64,000 nt of DNA, taken from contig JAUIMM010000686.1 in NCBI GenBank assembly GCA_031769625.1, positions 186,001 to 250,000 on the forward strand, given 5' to 3'. The notes under the pieces are model-generated. The model had not been told where the DNA came from, made no database searches, and saw only the letters and a program-made list of their open reading frames with translations. The translations under genes and the position numbers were made by a program. The stretch comes from Taudactylus pleione (taxonomy: Eukaryota; Chordata; Amphibia; Anura; Myobatrachidae). Each line of letters opens with the position of its first letter. Position 1 is the stretch's first letter. Shown one piece after another: positions 1 through 11,273 of the stretch.

Positions 1-391
1 TTCACTGATAGTGACAGCTCTTTGGATCTCATATTGAGAGTTGATAGCAACTGCTTCCAAATGCAAATGTCACACCTAGAATCAACTCCAGACCTTTTAC
101 CTGCTTAATTGATAATGAAATAACGAGGGAATAGCTCACACCTGTCCATGAAATAGCTTTTGAGTTGATAGTCCCATTACTTTTGGTCCCTTAAAAAGTG
201 GGAGGCACATATTAAAACTGTTGTAATTCCTACACCGTTCACCCGATTTGGATGTAATTACCCTCAAATTAAATCTGAAAGTCTGCAGTTAAAGCACATC
301 TTGTTTGTTTAATTTCAAAACCATTGTGGTGGTGAATAGAGGCCAAAATCTGAAAATTCTGTCAATGTCCCAATATTTAAGGACCTGACTG
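1..391 (-). mobile_element. Tc1-family DNA transposon, copy A (5' end only, cut by window edge)
   Basis: Only the left third of a Tc1-like element is present, reading leftwards. The outer end at 391 (reverse complement CAGTCAGGTCC) abuts a TA at 392-393, the Tc1/mariner target. The roughly 220-bp terminal inverted repeat matches those of copies D (55167-56801) and E (61193-62842), including the internal block around AAAAGTAATGGGAC. The first ten or so transposase codons lie at 1-32 on the - strand, with ATG at 30-32. The rest of the gene is outside the window, so whether it is functional cannot be judged. Confidence 0.9.
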
Positions 392-393
392 TA

Positions 394-1171
394 TATTGTA
401 TTTCTAAGGTGTATATATACTGTAAGGGTAATTTAAATAACCCCATACATAATAATGCTGCCCACTGTGAGGCTAATACAAAGTTGAATTTAAGTTGGTT
501 TGGTCTTGCCTGTTTTCGACCTGCATATGCTGCGGAAGTAAGTGCACCAAAGTGTGGGCATTGCAGACACTTAAACAACCCTACTTAAGGCTGAAAGGAA
601 TTTTATGTGATGTAATGGGGTATTGGTACGTAGGCAGAGTTTAGTCAGGGTATGTAGATGAAATGGTCAGTTATGCAGATTTGTACATATGCAAATATAC
701 ACTGGTTTACAGACAGATGTTTTGCAACAATCCTAGGGTTGGTGCAAGCGTGCACTGATAACGATGACTGCTGTCTCCTCTGTGCTGAAGGGAGAAGGAC
801 CGAATCTGTGATCTTGCAGGCAGAAGGGAAAAGCCACAGTGCCATGTGGCTGTGGTTGTCATGGTAGCTACAGGACACTTCACATAACAACATGGTTAGA
901 GCTGTTCATGTTCACAGACGCATATGGGCCAATATACCAATTTATTTAGGTGCAATGACCTCTACAATGATATGTGTTCAGCTGTGCATCAGCCTTTCTA
1001 TTAGTCTGATAACTTCACTCCCATCACTCCTCTGAATGAACTGATGGGGAACTGGTATACAGGATCTACTCAGACACATTTTTCATGATATCACCAGAAA
1101 CACATATACTCGTAGTTTAATATGTTATGTCTGGTACATTAAATTTATGTATGTGTGTTTGATCTTGTGAC
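394..1171. other. Intronic sequence without a recognised gene
   Basis: Apart from the duplicated 117-bp block at 774-890, I see no coding similarity, RNA gene or complete repeat. The short open frames here are uninformative. Confidence 0.5.
774..890 (+). repeat. 117-bp direct repeat, copy 1
   Basis: This stretch, from TCCTCTGTGCTG to CACATAACAA, recurs at 3227-3335 with a few substitutions and a 6-bp deletion (CCATGTGGCTGTGG versus CCATGTGG). It is part of an unidentified dispersed repeat. I see no terminal repeats, so the class is unknown. Confidence 0.75.
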
Positions 1172-1482
1172 AGATTAATAACTAGAAAAGGTGACCTAGA
1201 TGCAGTGCTGTAGCAGGTTGATGCTTCGTTCTGTGCCGGCCCCGCCCCTGAACATGTGACATCATAACTTTACAAGGCGTCTGGGTCACCAGCACTGGCA
1301 AGTGCGGCATTGCCCTGGGCGTCCTCTGGGCGTGCACTGTGCATCCAATGGACGCTCTGGGCAGCTCTGCAATAGCGATACTGGCTGCAGGGTGCCGTTC
1401 CAGGCACCCAGTAAGCCAAATACAGGGGCCGTGGGGCAGCACAGGGTGACTGCACTGCTCACACATCCCTAGTTACGGCCCT
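1172..1482. mobile_element. Decayed hAT-type MITE (approximate limits)
   Basis: The right edge reads CTAGTTACGGCCCTG, the same terminus as the complete MITE at 20240-20525. The left edge is degenerate and I could not identify an 8-bp target duplication. The interior is GC-richer than its surroundings. Confidence 0.45.
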
Positions 1483-3226
1483 GCATGGAGGTGTGTATGG
1501 ATGATACAATGTTTGTTTTCCATCTGGGTATTTTGTTTGTGGTTCAGAGATGCAATGCGAGAATTGATTCATTTTTTTATATTAATCTCACTGTTTTATG
1601 ATTTCTTTGGAAACAAAGACAATTTTATGTAATAACACTGCAAAATGTTTCCCTCCTACACTCCTGTTGCAAAGTCTTTTCAAATTGTGACTCAAGGTCA
1701 TCTTAATTAGCTAACTTCAAAATAATGAGAATCAACATACATATGATGTTTTCTCTGCTCCAACAAGTACATTATGTACAATAAACAGCAGAACAGTACT
1801 AGTAGTCAATTTGAAATTGATGTTTTCTACATTTTTGGTTCTTACTCTTGTTTGAAAATCTTGTTTTCTTTTGTTACATAGTGGTTACTAGCAACATTTT
1901 TTATATATAGGAACTAATCTAAACACACTATGGCAAATGACTCCGAAGGAAAGCACTAGTGCAGCTTTGGTGTACGCATGGCAATTCTAGAAATACAGCA
2001 GCCAATTCCTGGCAAAATGTGCCCGTTTGTTCCAGCAGACCACAGGTAGCCAAGAATCCTCTAGTGATCTGCCACCAAACAAATGCATATGACTGGGACA
2101 CATTTTGTGTGAACACAACCTTTCTGTTCTTCAGCAACACGTCTACATGCCCCCTCCCGCACCGCTCTGCCCCTTCATACAAGTTTGTAAGTGGTAAAAG
2201 CATATCTGTTTCATGCATATGGTAATTTGCACATATGAGCAGTGCGAAAATGCAATCTCGAGGCATTGCATCCCCAGGTATGTATCCGGGCAGAATTAGG
2301 ACAGTTGTGAATGTGATGAACTTGGGAGGTGATTGGAACTGAAGAAGCCCATGGAAGCAGAGGAGGAATTCTGGTGAGAGGTGCCAATTCATCGGTGAGA
2401 GCAGCCAGACTCCAGTGGAAAAGGTGCCAATTGGATGCTTGTTATAAGTACTGAGATAAATGCAGTTTGTTATAAGAAGTTTACTAAGCATCAAAGAAAG
2501 TAAAGCAAGTGGTACTTTAAAAAGGGCATAAGAGAAATCTTCAATGAACAGAGAGAGCTAAGAAAGTTGTGGAAAAGAAAAGCAGCAGAGACGAGATCAA
2601 GAAACAAGTGTTGCAAAGAGAAAGGCTGGGCCTTGATGTTCACCAGCCAATGATCCAGTGACTTTAGCAAAGAACTGCATTCTGAGGGAGAGTTCCTACA
2701 GAAATCCTACCCAGGTTTGGTGAGAGAGTTCCATTTTATGCACACACACAAGTATCTTTTTATGTGTTACTGACACAGTCCCTGCCCCCAAGTAATATAA
2801 CCATAGTTAAAAGGACGCTTGAAGAGAATTGGTGAAGTTAATTTTGATAAACACTACCATTACACAGCGCTGCAGTGTTTATATCTTTAAAGGAAAGAGA
2901 CTTCCATTTTATGTGTGATTCTAATTTAAAGGGCCCAAATATGTTACATTAGTAACTTGGGTTAACCACGTTAGATCTTCCTTTGAAATCCATTGGGATG
3001 CTATAAATTATTTTAAGGATATTACTCATTTAGTATAGGAAATAATCATTTATTTGACAAGTACATTTAAGGTAATTGAGTCCTTCTCATTGCATGGTAT
3101 TCCGTTATGTGAAATTCAATTATATTCTAAATATATATAATTATTTAAGTTGTGGTGCAGCTCCTTGGTGGTCACTTTTCCTCCTCCGCTGCTGACCGTG
3201 CTGTAACTCCCTGACCGTCACTTCCC
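1483..3226. other. Intronic sequence, nothing recognised
   Basis: It contains a 188-codon open frame on the - strand at 1928-2494 that resembles no family I know and has no splice or promoter context. There is a purine-rich stretch around 2520-2630. No repeat ends are evident. Confidence 0.45.
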
Positions 3227-3335
3227 TCCTCTGTGCTGTAGGGAGAAGGACCGAATCTGCGATCTTGCAGGCAGAAGGGAAAAGCCACGGTGCCATGTGG
3301 TTGTCATGGTAGCTACAGGACACTTCACATAACAA
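3227..3335 (+). repeat. 117-bp direct repeat, copy 2
   Basis: Direct repeat of 774-890, about 2.4 kb away in the same orientation, with a 6-bp internal deletion. Confidence 0.75.
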
Positions 3336-4451
3336 TTGTCAATCGTGAATGACAGCTTGAATCAAAACCCTAAGGAAAAGTGGACAAGTTATTGTTTTAT
3401 TGTATCTAGTGATATTTATGGTTAAAAATAAATTAAATAATAATAAACATCTTTTTAGTAAGAATGTAACTCTTTAATGCATTCTTTTAGTAATATAACA
3501 AATTAGTGGTCTTATTTGAATAGTTATTCCTTAGTTACCCACCACTATCTTGGTCCCTCTGCCAATTGGATGGTCCCAAGTATAATCGATGTGATTCTGA
3601 ATATTCAAGTCCATATACCTTAAGAGCTTTCTAGTCTTTTTAAAAGGACACTAACAGGCCAATGTATGTGATAACATAGGTTTGTCATCCTATTGTACTG
3701 ATTATCTCTGCCATTGCTTCTGCTGCCTGTCAAATTTTTAAACCGAACTTGGCCACATTCTGTCTCAATAATGTCTTAGATATATGTTCTAGTTAGACAG
3801 CACCCTATTGTATCATGAGAGGAATATCACATCTCAAGGATATTGTTGCAGCAGTCTGGTAGGAGATATACAATGGCTGAGTACTGAATCGGGAGCTCTG
3901 AAAACAGATTTAATATTGGCTAGAGACATGGCATCTGATGAGAAAACTACTAAACATTAGAAAAAAAACTTTCTTGGTAACAAAATACAATATGTGAGTC
4001 AGAAACAGAGTTAGCTTCTTTAGCTCCCTCTCTATTCCAAAGTTTTTTTCCTATTATTTTACATTCCCCTCAGTACTGTGTCTGAGATACATTAACCACA
4101 TTGCTATGGATGAGAAGTCCCACACATTCAGTTACTGATGACATAACAATGGGAAAATTTAAGTGTACTGAACACTGCACATACAATACAGGCATACATT
4201 TTGACACAATGCTTAGATATAAGAACAGAAAAGGTGCGCAGATCAGAGTATATGGGGTTAATTGTCTAAAGGAGCATCTATCTTAAGTGGAAACTGCAAT
4301 CTACTAAAAAGAAATCAAAGGGAAAAATATGGAAAGATAGCGCTGATAGACAATCATATATTTACATTTATTCAACACATAAATACAAGTATTAAAAACA
4401 GAAACAAAAAGATTTTTTTTTAAAAGATAACAATGTTTCAATTATAGCACA
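3336..4451. other. AT-rich intronic sequence, nothing recognised
   Basis: No gene, RNA or transposon terminus was found between the 117-bp repeat and Tc1 copy B. Confidence 0.5.
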
Positions 4452-4453
4452 TA

Positions 4454-6088
4454 CAGTGCATCCGGAAAGTATTCACAGTGCTTCACTTTTTCCACGTTTT
4501 GTTATGTTACAGCCTTAATCCAAAATGGAATAAATTCATTTTTGTCCTCAAAATTCTACACACAATACCCGATAATGACAACGTGTAAAAAGTTTTGCTT
4601 TACATTTTTGCAAATTTAATAAAAAAATTAAACTAAGAAATCACATGTACATAAGTATTCACAGCCTTTGCTCAATACTTTGTTGATGCACCTTTTTCAG
4701 CAATTACAGCCTCAAGTCTTTTTGAATATGATGCCACAAGCTTGGCACATCTATCTATGGGCAGTTTTGCCCATTCCTCTTTGCAGCACCTCTCAAGCTC
4801 CATCAGGTTGGATGGGAAGCGTCGGTGCATAGCCGGTTTCAGATCTCTCCAGAGATGCTCAATCAGATTCAAGTCTGGGCTCTGGCTGGGCCACTCAAGG
4901 ACTTTCACAGAGTTGACCTGAAGCCACTCCTTTGATATCTTGGCTGTGTGCTTAGGGTCGTTGTCCTGCTGAAAGATGAACCATCGCCCCAGTCTGAGGT
5001 CAAGAGCGCTCCGGAGCAGGTTTTCATCCAGGATGTCTCTGTACATTGCTGCATTCATCTTTCCCTCTATCCTGACTAGTCTCCCAGCTCCTACCGCTGG
5101 AAAACATCCCCACAGCATGATGCTGTCACCACCATGCTTCAATGTAGGGATGGTATTGGCCTGGTGATGAGCGGTGCCTGGTTTCCTCCAAATATAACGC
5201 ATGGCATTCACGCCAAAGAGTTCAATTTTGTCTCCATCAGACCAGAGAATTGTGTTTCTCATGGTCTGAGAGTCCTTCAGGTGCATTTTGGCAAACTTCA
5301 GGTGGGCTGCCATGTGCTTTTTACTAAGGAGTGGCTTCCGTCTGGCCACTCTTCCATAAAGGCCTGCTTTGTGGATTGCTGCAGAGATGATTGTCCTTCT
5401 GGAAGGTTCTTCTCTCTCCACAGAGGAATGCTGTAGCTCTGACAGAGTGACCATTGGGTTCTTGGTCACCTCCCTGACTAGGGCCCTTCTCCCCCGATCG
5501 CTCAGTTTAGACGGCCGGCCAACTCTAGGAAGAGTCCTGGTGGTTCCAAACTTATGCCATTTACGGATGATGAAGGCCACTGTGCTCATTGGGACCTTCA
5601 AAGCAGCAGATATTTTTCTGTACCCTTCCCCAGCTTTGTGCCTCGAGACAATCCTGTCTCAGAGGTCTACAGACAATTCCTTGGACTTCATGCTTGGTTT
5701 GTGCTCTGACATACACTGACAAGGGTGGGACCTTTATATAGACAGGTGTATGCCTTTCAAAATCATGTCCAATCAGCTGAATTTGTCACAGGTGGACTCC
5801 AATTAAGCTGTAGGAACATCTTAAGGGTGATCAGTGGAAACAGGATGCACCAGAGCTCAATTTTGAGCTTCATGGCAAAGGCTGTGAATAGTAAATGTAC
5901 ATGTGATTTCTTAGTTGTTTTTTTTTTTATTAAATTTGCAAAAAACTCAAAAAAAAATTTTTACACGTTGTCATTATGGGATATTAATTTTGGGGACAAA
6001 ATTGAATTTATTCAATTTTGTAATCAGGCTGTAACATAAAAAAAATGTGGAAAAAGTGGAGCGGTGTGAATACTTTCCGGATGCACTG
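4454..6088 (-). mobile_element. Tc1-family DNA transposon, copy B (full length)
   Basis: The element is bounded by perfect inverted ends, CAGTGCATCCGGAAAGT at the left and its complement at the right, and by TA dinucleotides at 4452-4453 and 6089-6090. Its length (1635 bp) is typical for Tc1. The inverted repeats extend roughly 200 bp inwards and share the GTTATGTTACAGCCT block. It differs in family from copies A, D and E. A single transposase gene runs on the - strand. Confidence 0.95.
4672..5712 (-). pseudogene. Tc1 transposase, one premature stop
   Basis: This is the DDE transposase that cuts and pastes Tc1 elements at TA sites. From an ATG at 5710-5712 (start MSEHKPSMKSKEL) the frame runs to the TAA near 4672, about 346 codons, the usual family length. 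An HTH paired-like DNA-binding region comes first, with the GRPSKLSDR linker next. The catalytic triad is visible: D in LWSDGDKIELFG, D in FQQDNDPKHTAK and E in SPDLNLIEHLW. The only clear break is codon 18, TGA where relatives have an Arg CGA codon, i.e. a CpG-type C-to-T change. SDGDK replaces the usual SDETK, and Leu replaces Pro in the DLNPIEH motif. Otherwise it is nearly intact, suggesting a fairly young copy. Confidence 0.92.
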
Positions 6089-6090
6089 TA

Positions 6091-6502
6091 CCTCGGAATG
6101 CTAGCCAGCCTAACTGATAGGGTAAATGCAGGTAGCTTAGGGACATATGTATCAAGCCTTTTTTACATAAAATTATGCAGAAACTGCAGTTCCTGCATAA
6201 TTTTATGTATTGTTCCTATGTGCTAATAGCGCAATACAGAAGATTTAGCAGAAATCTCCGGCAAAATGCTGATTTGCGCTGCAGATCGCAGTCCCCATTA
6301 TTATCAATGGGGACTACGATCTAACCCCTATGTACTAAACTCCAAAAAGCTAAGCTTTTCATAGTTCAGCATCGGTAGTTTATACCATCTACAGATGGTG
6401 GATGGTGTAAACTACTGTCTATGGGGTCTCCAGGGGCAGGAAAGCGATCTTTCGATCTATTCCCCACAGCCCTCGGCCAGTCCGGAAGCTGACACTGCGC
6501 AT
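6091..6502. other. Intronic or degenerate MITE sequence
   Basis: It contains short inverted motifs (CATAAAATTATGCAG with CTGCATAATTTTATG near 6170-6210, and CAATGGGGACTACGATC facing GATCGCAGTCCCCATT near 6283-6322). This suggests a truncated foldback MITE. No gene is seen. Confidence 0.4.
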
Positions 6503-6657
6503 GTTTTCATCCAGGATGTCTCTGTACATTGCTGCATTCATCTTTCCCTCTATCCTGACTAGTCTCCCAGTTCCTGCCGCTGAAAAACATCCCCACAGCA
6601 TGATGCTGCCACCACCAGGCTTCACTGTAGGGATGGTATTGGCCTAGTGATGAACAG
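6503..6657 (-). mobile_element. Internal Tc1 transposase fragment
   Basis: About 155 bp nearly identical to part of copy B (around 5015-5170), encoding the region around [20 protein letters not shown]. It has no terminal repeats and is embedded in unrelated sequence, so it is a transposon fragment copied or left by deletion, not an element. Confidence 0.88.
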
Positions 6658-6870
6658 TGACAGCTTCCCCCGGGAGAAGTCTTTCACCTCTGGGAAAGAC
6701 CTCTCCAAAACGCCAGGGATATAGCTTGGGGGACAGCAGTTACCGCAATGCTGTCCCTGCGAGTTCCCGGTAGTATATAGCCGGGATATTTTTATTAAAA
6801 ATGAATATACCCCCGGCAAGTAGGATTGTTAATAATCTGCACAGTACCGCGATTATTAATACATAGACCC

Positions 6871-7331
6871 CTTATTCTAGTGTGGTTATACAGTTTCAAA
6901 GTCCCAAATTTCTCAAAAGATATGTCCAGAATGATATAGGTCCTATGGAACAAGTTAGTGCACCTAAACAAGTGGTCCAAGTCCATTTAAGGAACCAGAT
7001 CCCGGTTAATGAATAAGGATCCCAGGGTCTGTATTTTATCTGTCTCCGGTCTATACGGTGAGAACATAACACTAAATGCAGTGGAATCACTGAGTTTAAA
7101 ATACCGGCTATATGATCTACGGAGCCTAAATTGATGTGGTTAGATTGCTATTTACTACACAGATAAAATACAGACCCTGGGATCCTTATTAATTTCCCAG
7201 GACCTGGTTCCTTAATTGGACTTGGACCACTTGTTTAGGTGCATTACCTTGTTCATTGGGACCTATATCATTCTGGACATATCCCTTAAGAAATGTGGGA
7301 CTTTAAAACTGTATATCCACACCAGAATAAG
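6871..7331. repeat. Large inverted repeat (173-bp arms, 115-bp spacer)
   Basis: The arms 6871-7043 and 7159-7331 are imperfect reverse complements of equal length; for example CTGTATTTTATCTGT pairs with ACAGATAAAATACAG. The spacer is 7044-7158. I see no coding content. It may be a foldback MITE or a local inverted duplication. Confidence 0.85.
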
Positions 7332-7600
7332 CTACTTTCATTTACCCCTTCAGTTAGGCTGGCTATCATTCCAACAATGCTTAGATACTTGATGTCTCTT
7401 GTACAACAAACGGTGACTATCCTACATACTATTAATATGAGGATGTTCAATAAGTAAGGTACCGTAGCAAGACCTCTTGTGTGTAATGTTCTCTGTTATT
7501 CTAGTTTCCCACCAGGCCAGAGCAGGTAGACCACTGCATCTCCTCGTGTTTATTAGACTGCGCCTCATATCAGTCATAATGTCCCAACATCAGTTGTAAA

Positions 7601-8960
7601 ATGGCGGGGCTGGCGGAAACATGGTCAAACATTGAGGTGTGTAGTGTGATCAAATTTCTGCATCTTAAGGGCACATCAGCAGCTGAAATTCATCTCCAAC
7701 TTGTCAAGGTGTATGGTGATAACGTTCTGCCATGGAAACAGGTTTGGGTTTGGTGCACTTCCTTTGATAATGACAGGAAAGACGTTCAAGATGAGCAGCG
7801 ATCCAGCATGCCAAGCACGTCCACCACAGATGACAGATTGTGCCGCATTTAAGGTCAGACGCATTTGAGTTAGTGATGTTGCTGACGAATTGAACATTTC
7901 AATGTGCACTGTGCACGACATAATTTATGAGCAACTGTGGTACAGAAAAAAGGGTTTACGCTGGGTACGGAAGCAACTTACAGAAGTTCACAAAACCGGT
8001 AGGATGGGGTTATCTCTCATGCACTTGACGCAGTGCCATGAGAATAGGAGTGCAGTTCCTGCAGCGTATTGTTACAGGCGATGAGACGTGGGTGCATCAT
8101 ATGACACGAGATGAAGCAAGCATCCATGCAGGGGCGTATTTATAATGTGTGAAGGGTGTGCGGTGCCCCCTCCAGGGGGGGCCCGCACTCTACACCCGGC
8201 ACCCATCCTTTTTTTTTCATACTTACCTTTCCGAAGTCCTATGGAGTAGCTGCACAAAATGTCCAAAAATGGATGCCACGGACATTTTCTTGGCATTTTC
8301 TTGGCATTTTGCGCATGCGCAGTAGGAAATCACTGGGAAAATGGCTGCCAGGCACAGACTAGTGCCCGGAGTCTACTGCTGCTGTTAGTCCACTGACGGC
8401 AGTTGGGGATAGAGGAGGGGGCCCCCTCTTCTCTTAATATGCCCCTGCATCCATGACATGAAACTTGCATCGTCCCCACCTTCAAAGAAATTAAATCAGC
8501 AGAAGGTCATGGTGACCGTGTTTTGGGACCACAAGGGCATGCCTTTTGTTAATTTTCTCGCAAAGGGAAATGTGGTGAATGCTATACGCTGTTGTGACAT
8601 ATTGAGCCAGTTGCTGAGGGCAAGTCTTCTACTTGGGTTGCTGTGAACAGGCATCTTATTGCTGCATGATAATGTCAACCACACGCATGAGTTGTTACGG
8701 AGCTACCATTGGGAGGTACTAGACCATCCTCCCTACAGCCCTGACCTGGCACCAAGTGATTTCCATCTCTTTGGACCAGTTGAAGAAGCACCAGGGTGGA
8801 TGGCTATTCGCAACAGACGGTGAAGTTAAGCAAGCCGTCATGTCCTGGCTTCATGTGCTCGACACTGATTTCTTCTTTGTCGGAATAGATGCCTTGGTGT
8901 AACGTTGGTACAATTGCTTAGACAGGTATGGGGATTATGTGGAAAAGGAAGCTGCACCAA
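7601..8960 (+). pseudogene. Mariner (DD34D) transposase, interrupted and frameshifted
   Basis: The start (MAGLAETWSNIEVCSVIKFL) and the following GTSAAEIHLQLVKVYGDN segment are the N-terminal HTH of mariner transposases, also known from the SETMAR fusion. The first catalytic Asp is in VTGDETWVHH near 8075, the second in LLHDN near 8665, and the third in SPDLAPSDFHLFG near 8745, giving the DD34D class. Stops and frameshifts occur after about 7850 and later, the tail WYNCLDRYGDYVEK is in another frame, and a 319-bp MITE splits the gene after the first Asp motif. It cannot make active transposase. Confidence 0.9.
8129..8447. mobile_element. hAT-type MITE nested in the mariner gene
   Basis: The ends are CAGGGGCGTATTTA at the left and TTAATATGCCCCTG at the right, near-perfect inverted repeats. 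The flanks are an exact 8-bp duplication, CATCCATG, at 8121-8128 and 8448-8455, the signature of hAT insertion. The interior is non-coding, with a GCGCATGCGCA palindrome. It is non-autonomous. Confidence 0.95.
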
Positions 8961-9070
8961 GGCCATACTATTGATTTATACGTATATGTACGAGTTGAAT
9001 ATATTTATGCAATGAGAGGTCTTGTTACCTTATTAATTGACCCTTGTATAATGCTTAGCAACATGCATTC

Positions 9071-9560
9071 TATTAGCAGAGTGACCAGGATTAGGGCACT
9101 GGGTCCATCACCAATTAGCAGAGTATTAGCAGAGTTGAGGCTATTAACAGTACTCTGAGCCCTGGATGTACTGATGGTGCATGCTAGATTGGCAAAGGTG
9201 CTGGTGGTGCGTAGTCCACAGGTGGTTTTAGACACAGGGATTAAGCAGTATAACTATTAGATGCAGCCTGGAGCGATTGCGAGTTGTAGTGTGCAAGAAT
9301 TACAGTATACATGTTAGCGGTGTGTGGTGCTGTGCTCCACTAGACAAGTGGTGATGGTACAGGGCGGGCACCGTTGTTGGCTTGTATGGCAGAAACGCTG
9401 GGGAAAGCCTCAGGGCGTGTCCTTTTAACATGGACGCAGAGGAGAAAGATGCGTGAACAAGCCACACATGCGCAGTAGTATGTCGGAGGTCAAGCCTCCT
9501 GGCAGAGCTGCTGTAGGCCCTAGTGACCGCAGGCACTCACTAATGGTTGGAGGCAGTGCA
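9071..9560 (-). repeat. 3' LTR of the copia element
   Basis: Similar throughout to 14649-15185, from TATTAGCAGAGTGACCAGG to CACTCACTAATNG near 9545, but some 47 bp shorter through internal deletions. It includes a GCGCAGTAG motif near 9471. Confidence 0.82.
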
Positions 9561-9561
9561 G

Positions 9562-9575
9562 TACCCCCTCCCTCA
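9562..9575 (-). promoter_or_regulatory. Polypurine tract (plus-strand primer site)
   Basis: On the - strand the sequence just before the 3' LTR reads GAGGGAGGGGGTAC. Its position next to the LTR is where the purine primer of plus-strand DNA synthesis sits in LTR retrotransposons. Confidence 0.7.
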
Positions 9576-10149
9576 AGCCTGCCTCTCCTTTCATACATAC
9601 TATGAGCATCACACAACCCTGACCTCTCACCTGCAATAAAAGAGAAAATAGTTTATGCAATACAACATAATTAAAATATCAACATTCACATATGTTCCAG
9701 TCGCTGTTTTCACTGGATACATGAAACACACTAACTGAGGTATTCTCTATTGGCTCCCTGACAAAGTAGTGTTTGTTAGAAATGTTGACAGTTTCCTCTG
9801 GACTAAAGATATCTCTTCAGCTTCTGCACTTGCTATTAGACACACAGCTTGTGATGCCTTAACACGTTTTGTTGTTGTCTGTAGGATTTATAGCAGATTT
9901 CCACTGTTGCCAGTCGCTACCTGGTTTTGGATCATGGAGTATCTGAGGTTCACAGTCTACAAGTCCAGGAAACTCCTCACTGTACTTTCTGGGAGGTTCC
10001 CCTTTGTTGCCCCTCATATGACTCCTGTTCCTGGTTTGGTTATCTGTATTTTATGTCTCTGATACACTTTCAGCTGCAGGCATGTTTAGCATCACAACTT
10101 TTTGAGGTTGTACAATACTTTGTTTGTATTAAGTTGAAGTCCCATGAAA

Positions 10150-10800
10150 TACATCATCCTTTGCCATTATAAGCTTTTTGTTACTAATGTCTAACAATCG
10201 GTAACCTTTGCATAGCTCTAGTTCTCTCAACTATGAATCTATTTGCTCTTTCACTCATGACCTTTTGTTTTGTGAATAAGCGAATTAGCTGATGCTGTAT
10301 GCCATTTGTTTTAAAATTGTCTAGATCTCTGTTCTCGTATTCGCCGACATTATCAGATCTTAATACCTTACTTTCATACTAGTTTGGTTCTCTCCGAGGC
10401 TTTTGTACTCTTTAACTTGTCTGTAACTTCACTTTTGTTTCTCAGAACATAAACATGTCATCATAGTAGCATAATTGATGAGTGTTATGACATAACGTTT
10501 CCCACTCTACCTCCATTGGTCCACACACCTCTGTATGCACTAATTCCAACGGTGCTGTTGCTCTGGATGCAGACTTGAAAAGATGCAACATGTTTGCTTG
10601 TCTTTCACGCAGTTTTCACATGCTGGTCTTTCAGGATACAATATAACTGGATAACACCACTCTGCGCTTTATAAATAGATAGTAGCACTTCTCTAAATAC
10701 TGTGATATCTTGATCTCTTTAGATCAAAATTCTTCACAACAAGTTTGCAATAATGAAATAACGATACTGCCTTTGAACCTCTATATACCCCTGCCTATAC
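10150..10800 (-). pseudogene. Copia integrase remnant
   Basis: Translating the - strand in shifting frames gives pieces of the copia integrase. A CENCVKDKQ-like stretch near 10600-10640 resembles the end of the pre-integrase zinc-binding region. A segment equivalent to ELIHTDVCGPM lies near 10510-10560, followed by GKRYVITLINYA near 10480. Stops and frameshifts are numerous, so no protein is made. Similarity was judged by eye. Confidence 0.65.
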
Positions 10801-11273
10801 CTTCTAATATCCTTCCTATAAACCTCTAAGGATGATGCTAATTTGCATACGCAGTCATACAGTAAATAAAGACTCCAGACCTAGAACTTGTGGTTTCAAA
10901 GCACAAAGTAGTATTCAAGTAAAAGTACAGCAGTTACATGCTATGATCCTCATATAATCTTAGTGCAAAGAGATTATACAGACCCAAGTACAATTATACA
11001 TACGCAGCGCTCTCTGGTCCAGATGTTAGGCATCAGCAAGAAACCCCTCGTCAGTCAGCATTCAGCACAAAGACTAGGAACCCAGGGTCAGAGCACACAT
11101 ATTTATACCCCCCAGAAATAAACAACACAATAGAGAAGTTTGTTGCTAATACCATTGGTCCTAAAGGAGAGGGCATATGTTACAAGGCATTTAACAGGTT
11201 GATTCAAATAGACACAACCCAGCCTCTGACAACTGGGGGTCTCTGGTTTCCTGCCTCATGCAACATCCTAACA
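10790..11273 (-). repeat. Candidate second LTR inside the copia element
   Basis: On the - strand the segment begins TGTTAGGATGTTGC, has a promoter-like GGTATAAATATG near 11097-11108, and shares no similarity with the flanking LTRs. It might be a solo LTR of another copia subfamily that inserted later. No target duplication or left edge was found. Confidence 0.3.

Larger units (their letters stand above)
7446..9045 (+). mobile_element. Mariner-family transposon (decayed)
   Basis: Degenerate inverted ends are visible: left TTCAATAAGTAAGGTAC with CAAGACCTCT, and right AGAGGTCTTGTTACCTTA with TTAATTGA. Between them is a broken mariner transposase (7601-8960) interrupted by a hAT MITE (8129-8447). 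Subtracting that insert, the element is about 1.28 kb, normal for mariner. Edges are good to roughly 5 bp. Confidence 0.85.

Noticed and set aside
1928..2494. 188-codon open frame on the - strand
   Set aside because: No recognisable domain, no splice or promoter context, composition like the surrounding intron; treated as chance.
5599..5601. TTG as the start of the Tc1 copy B transposase
   Set aside because: The frame continues upstream to an ATG at 5710-5712 with the usual Tc1 N-terminus; the apparent start only reflects the stop at codon 18.
9186..9206. ATTGGCAAAGGTGCTGG as the missing camkk1 exon end (I-G-K-G)
   Set aside because: It is inside the copia LTR, preceded by a stop codon in that frame and without the conserved upstream kinase residues; chance match.
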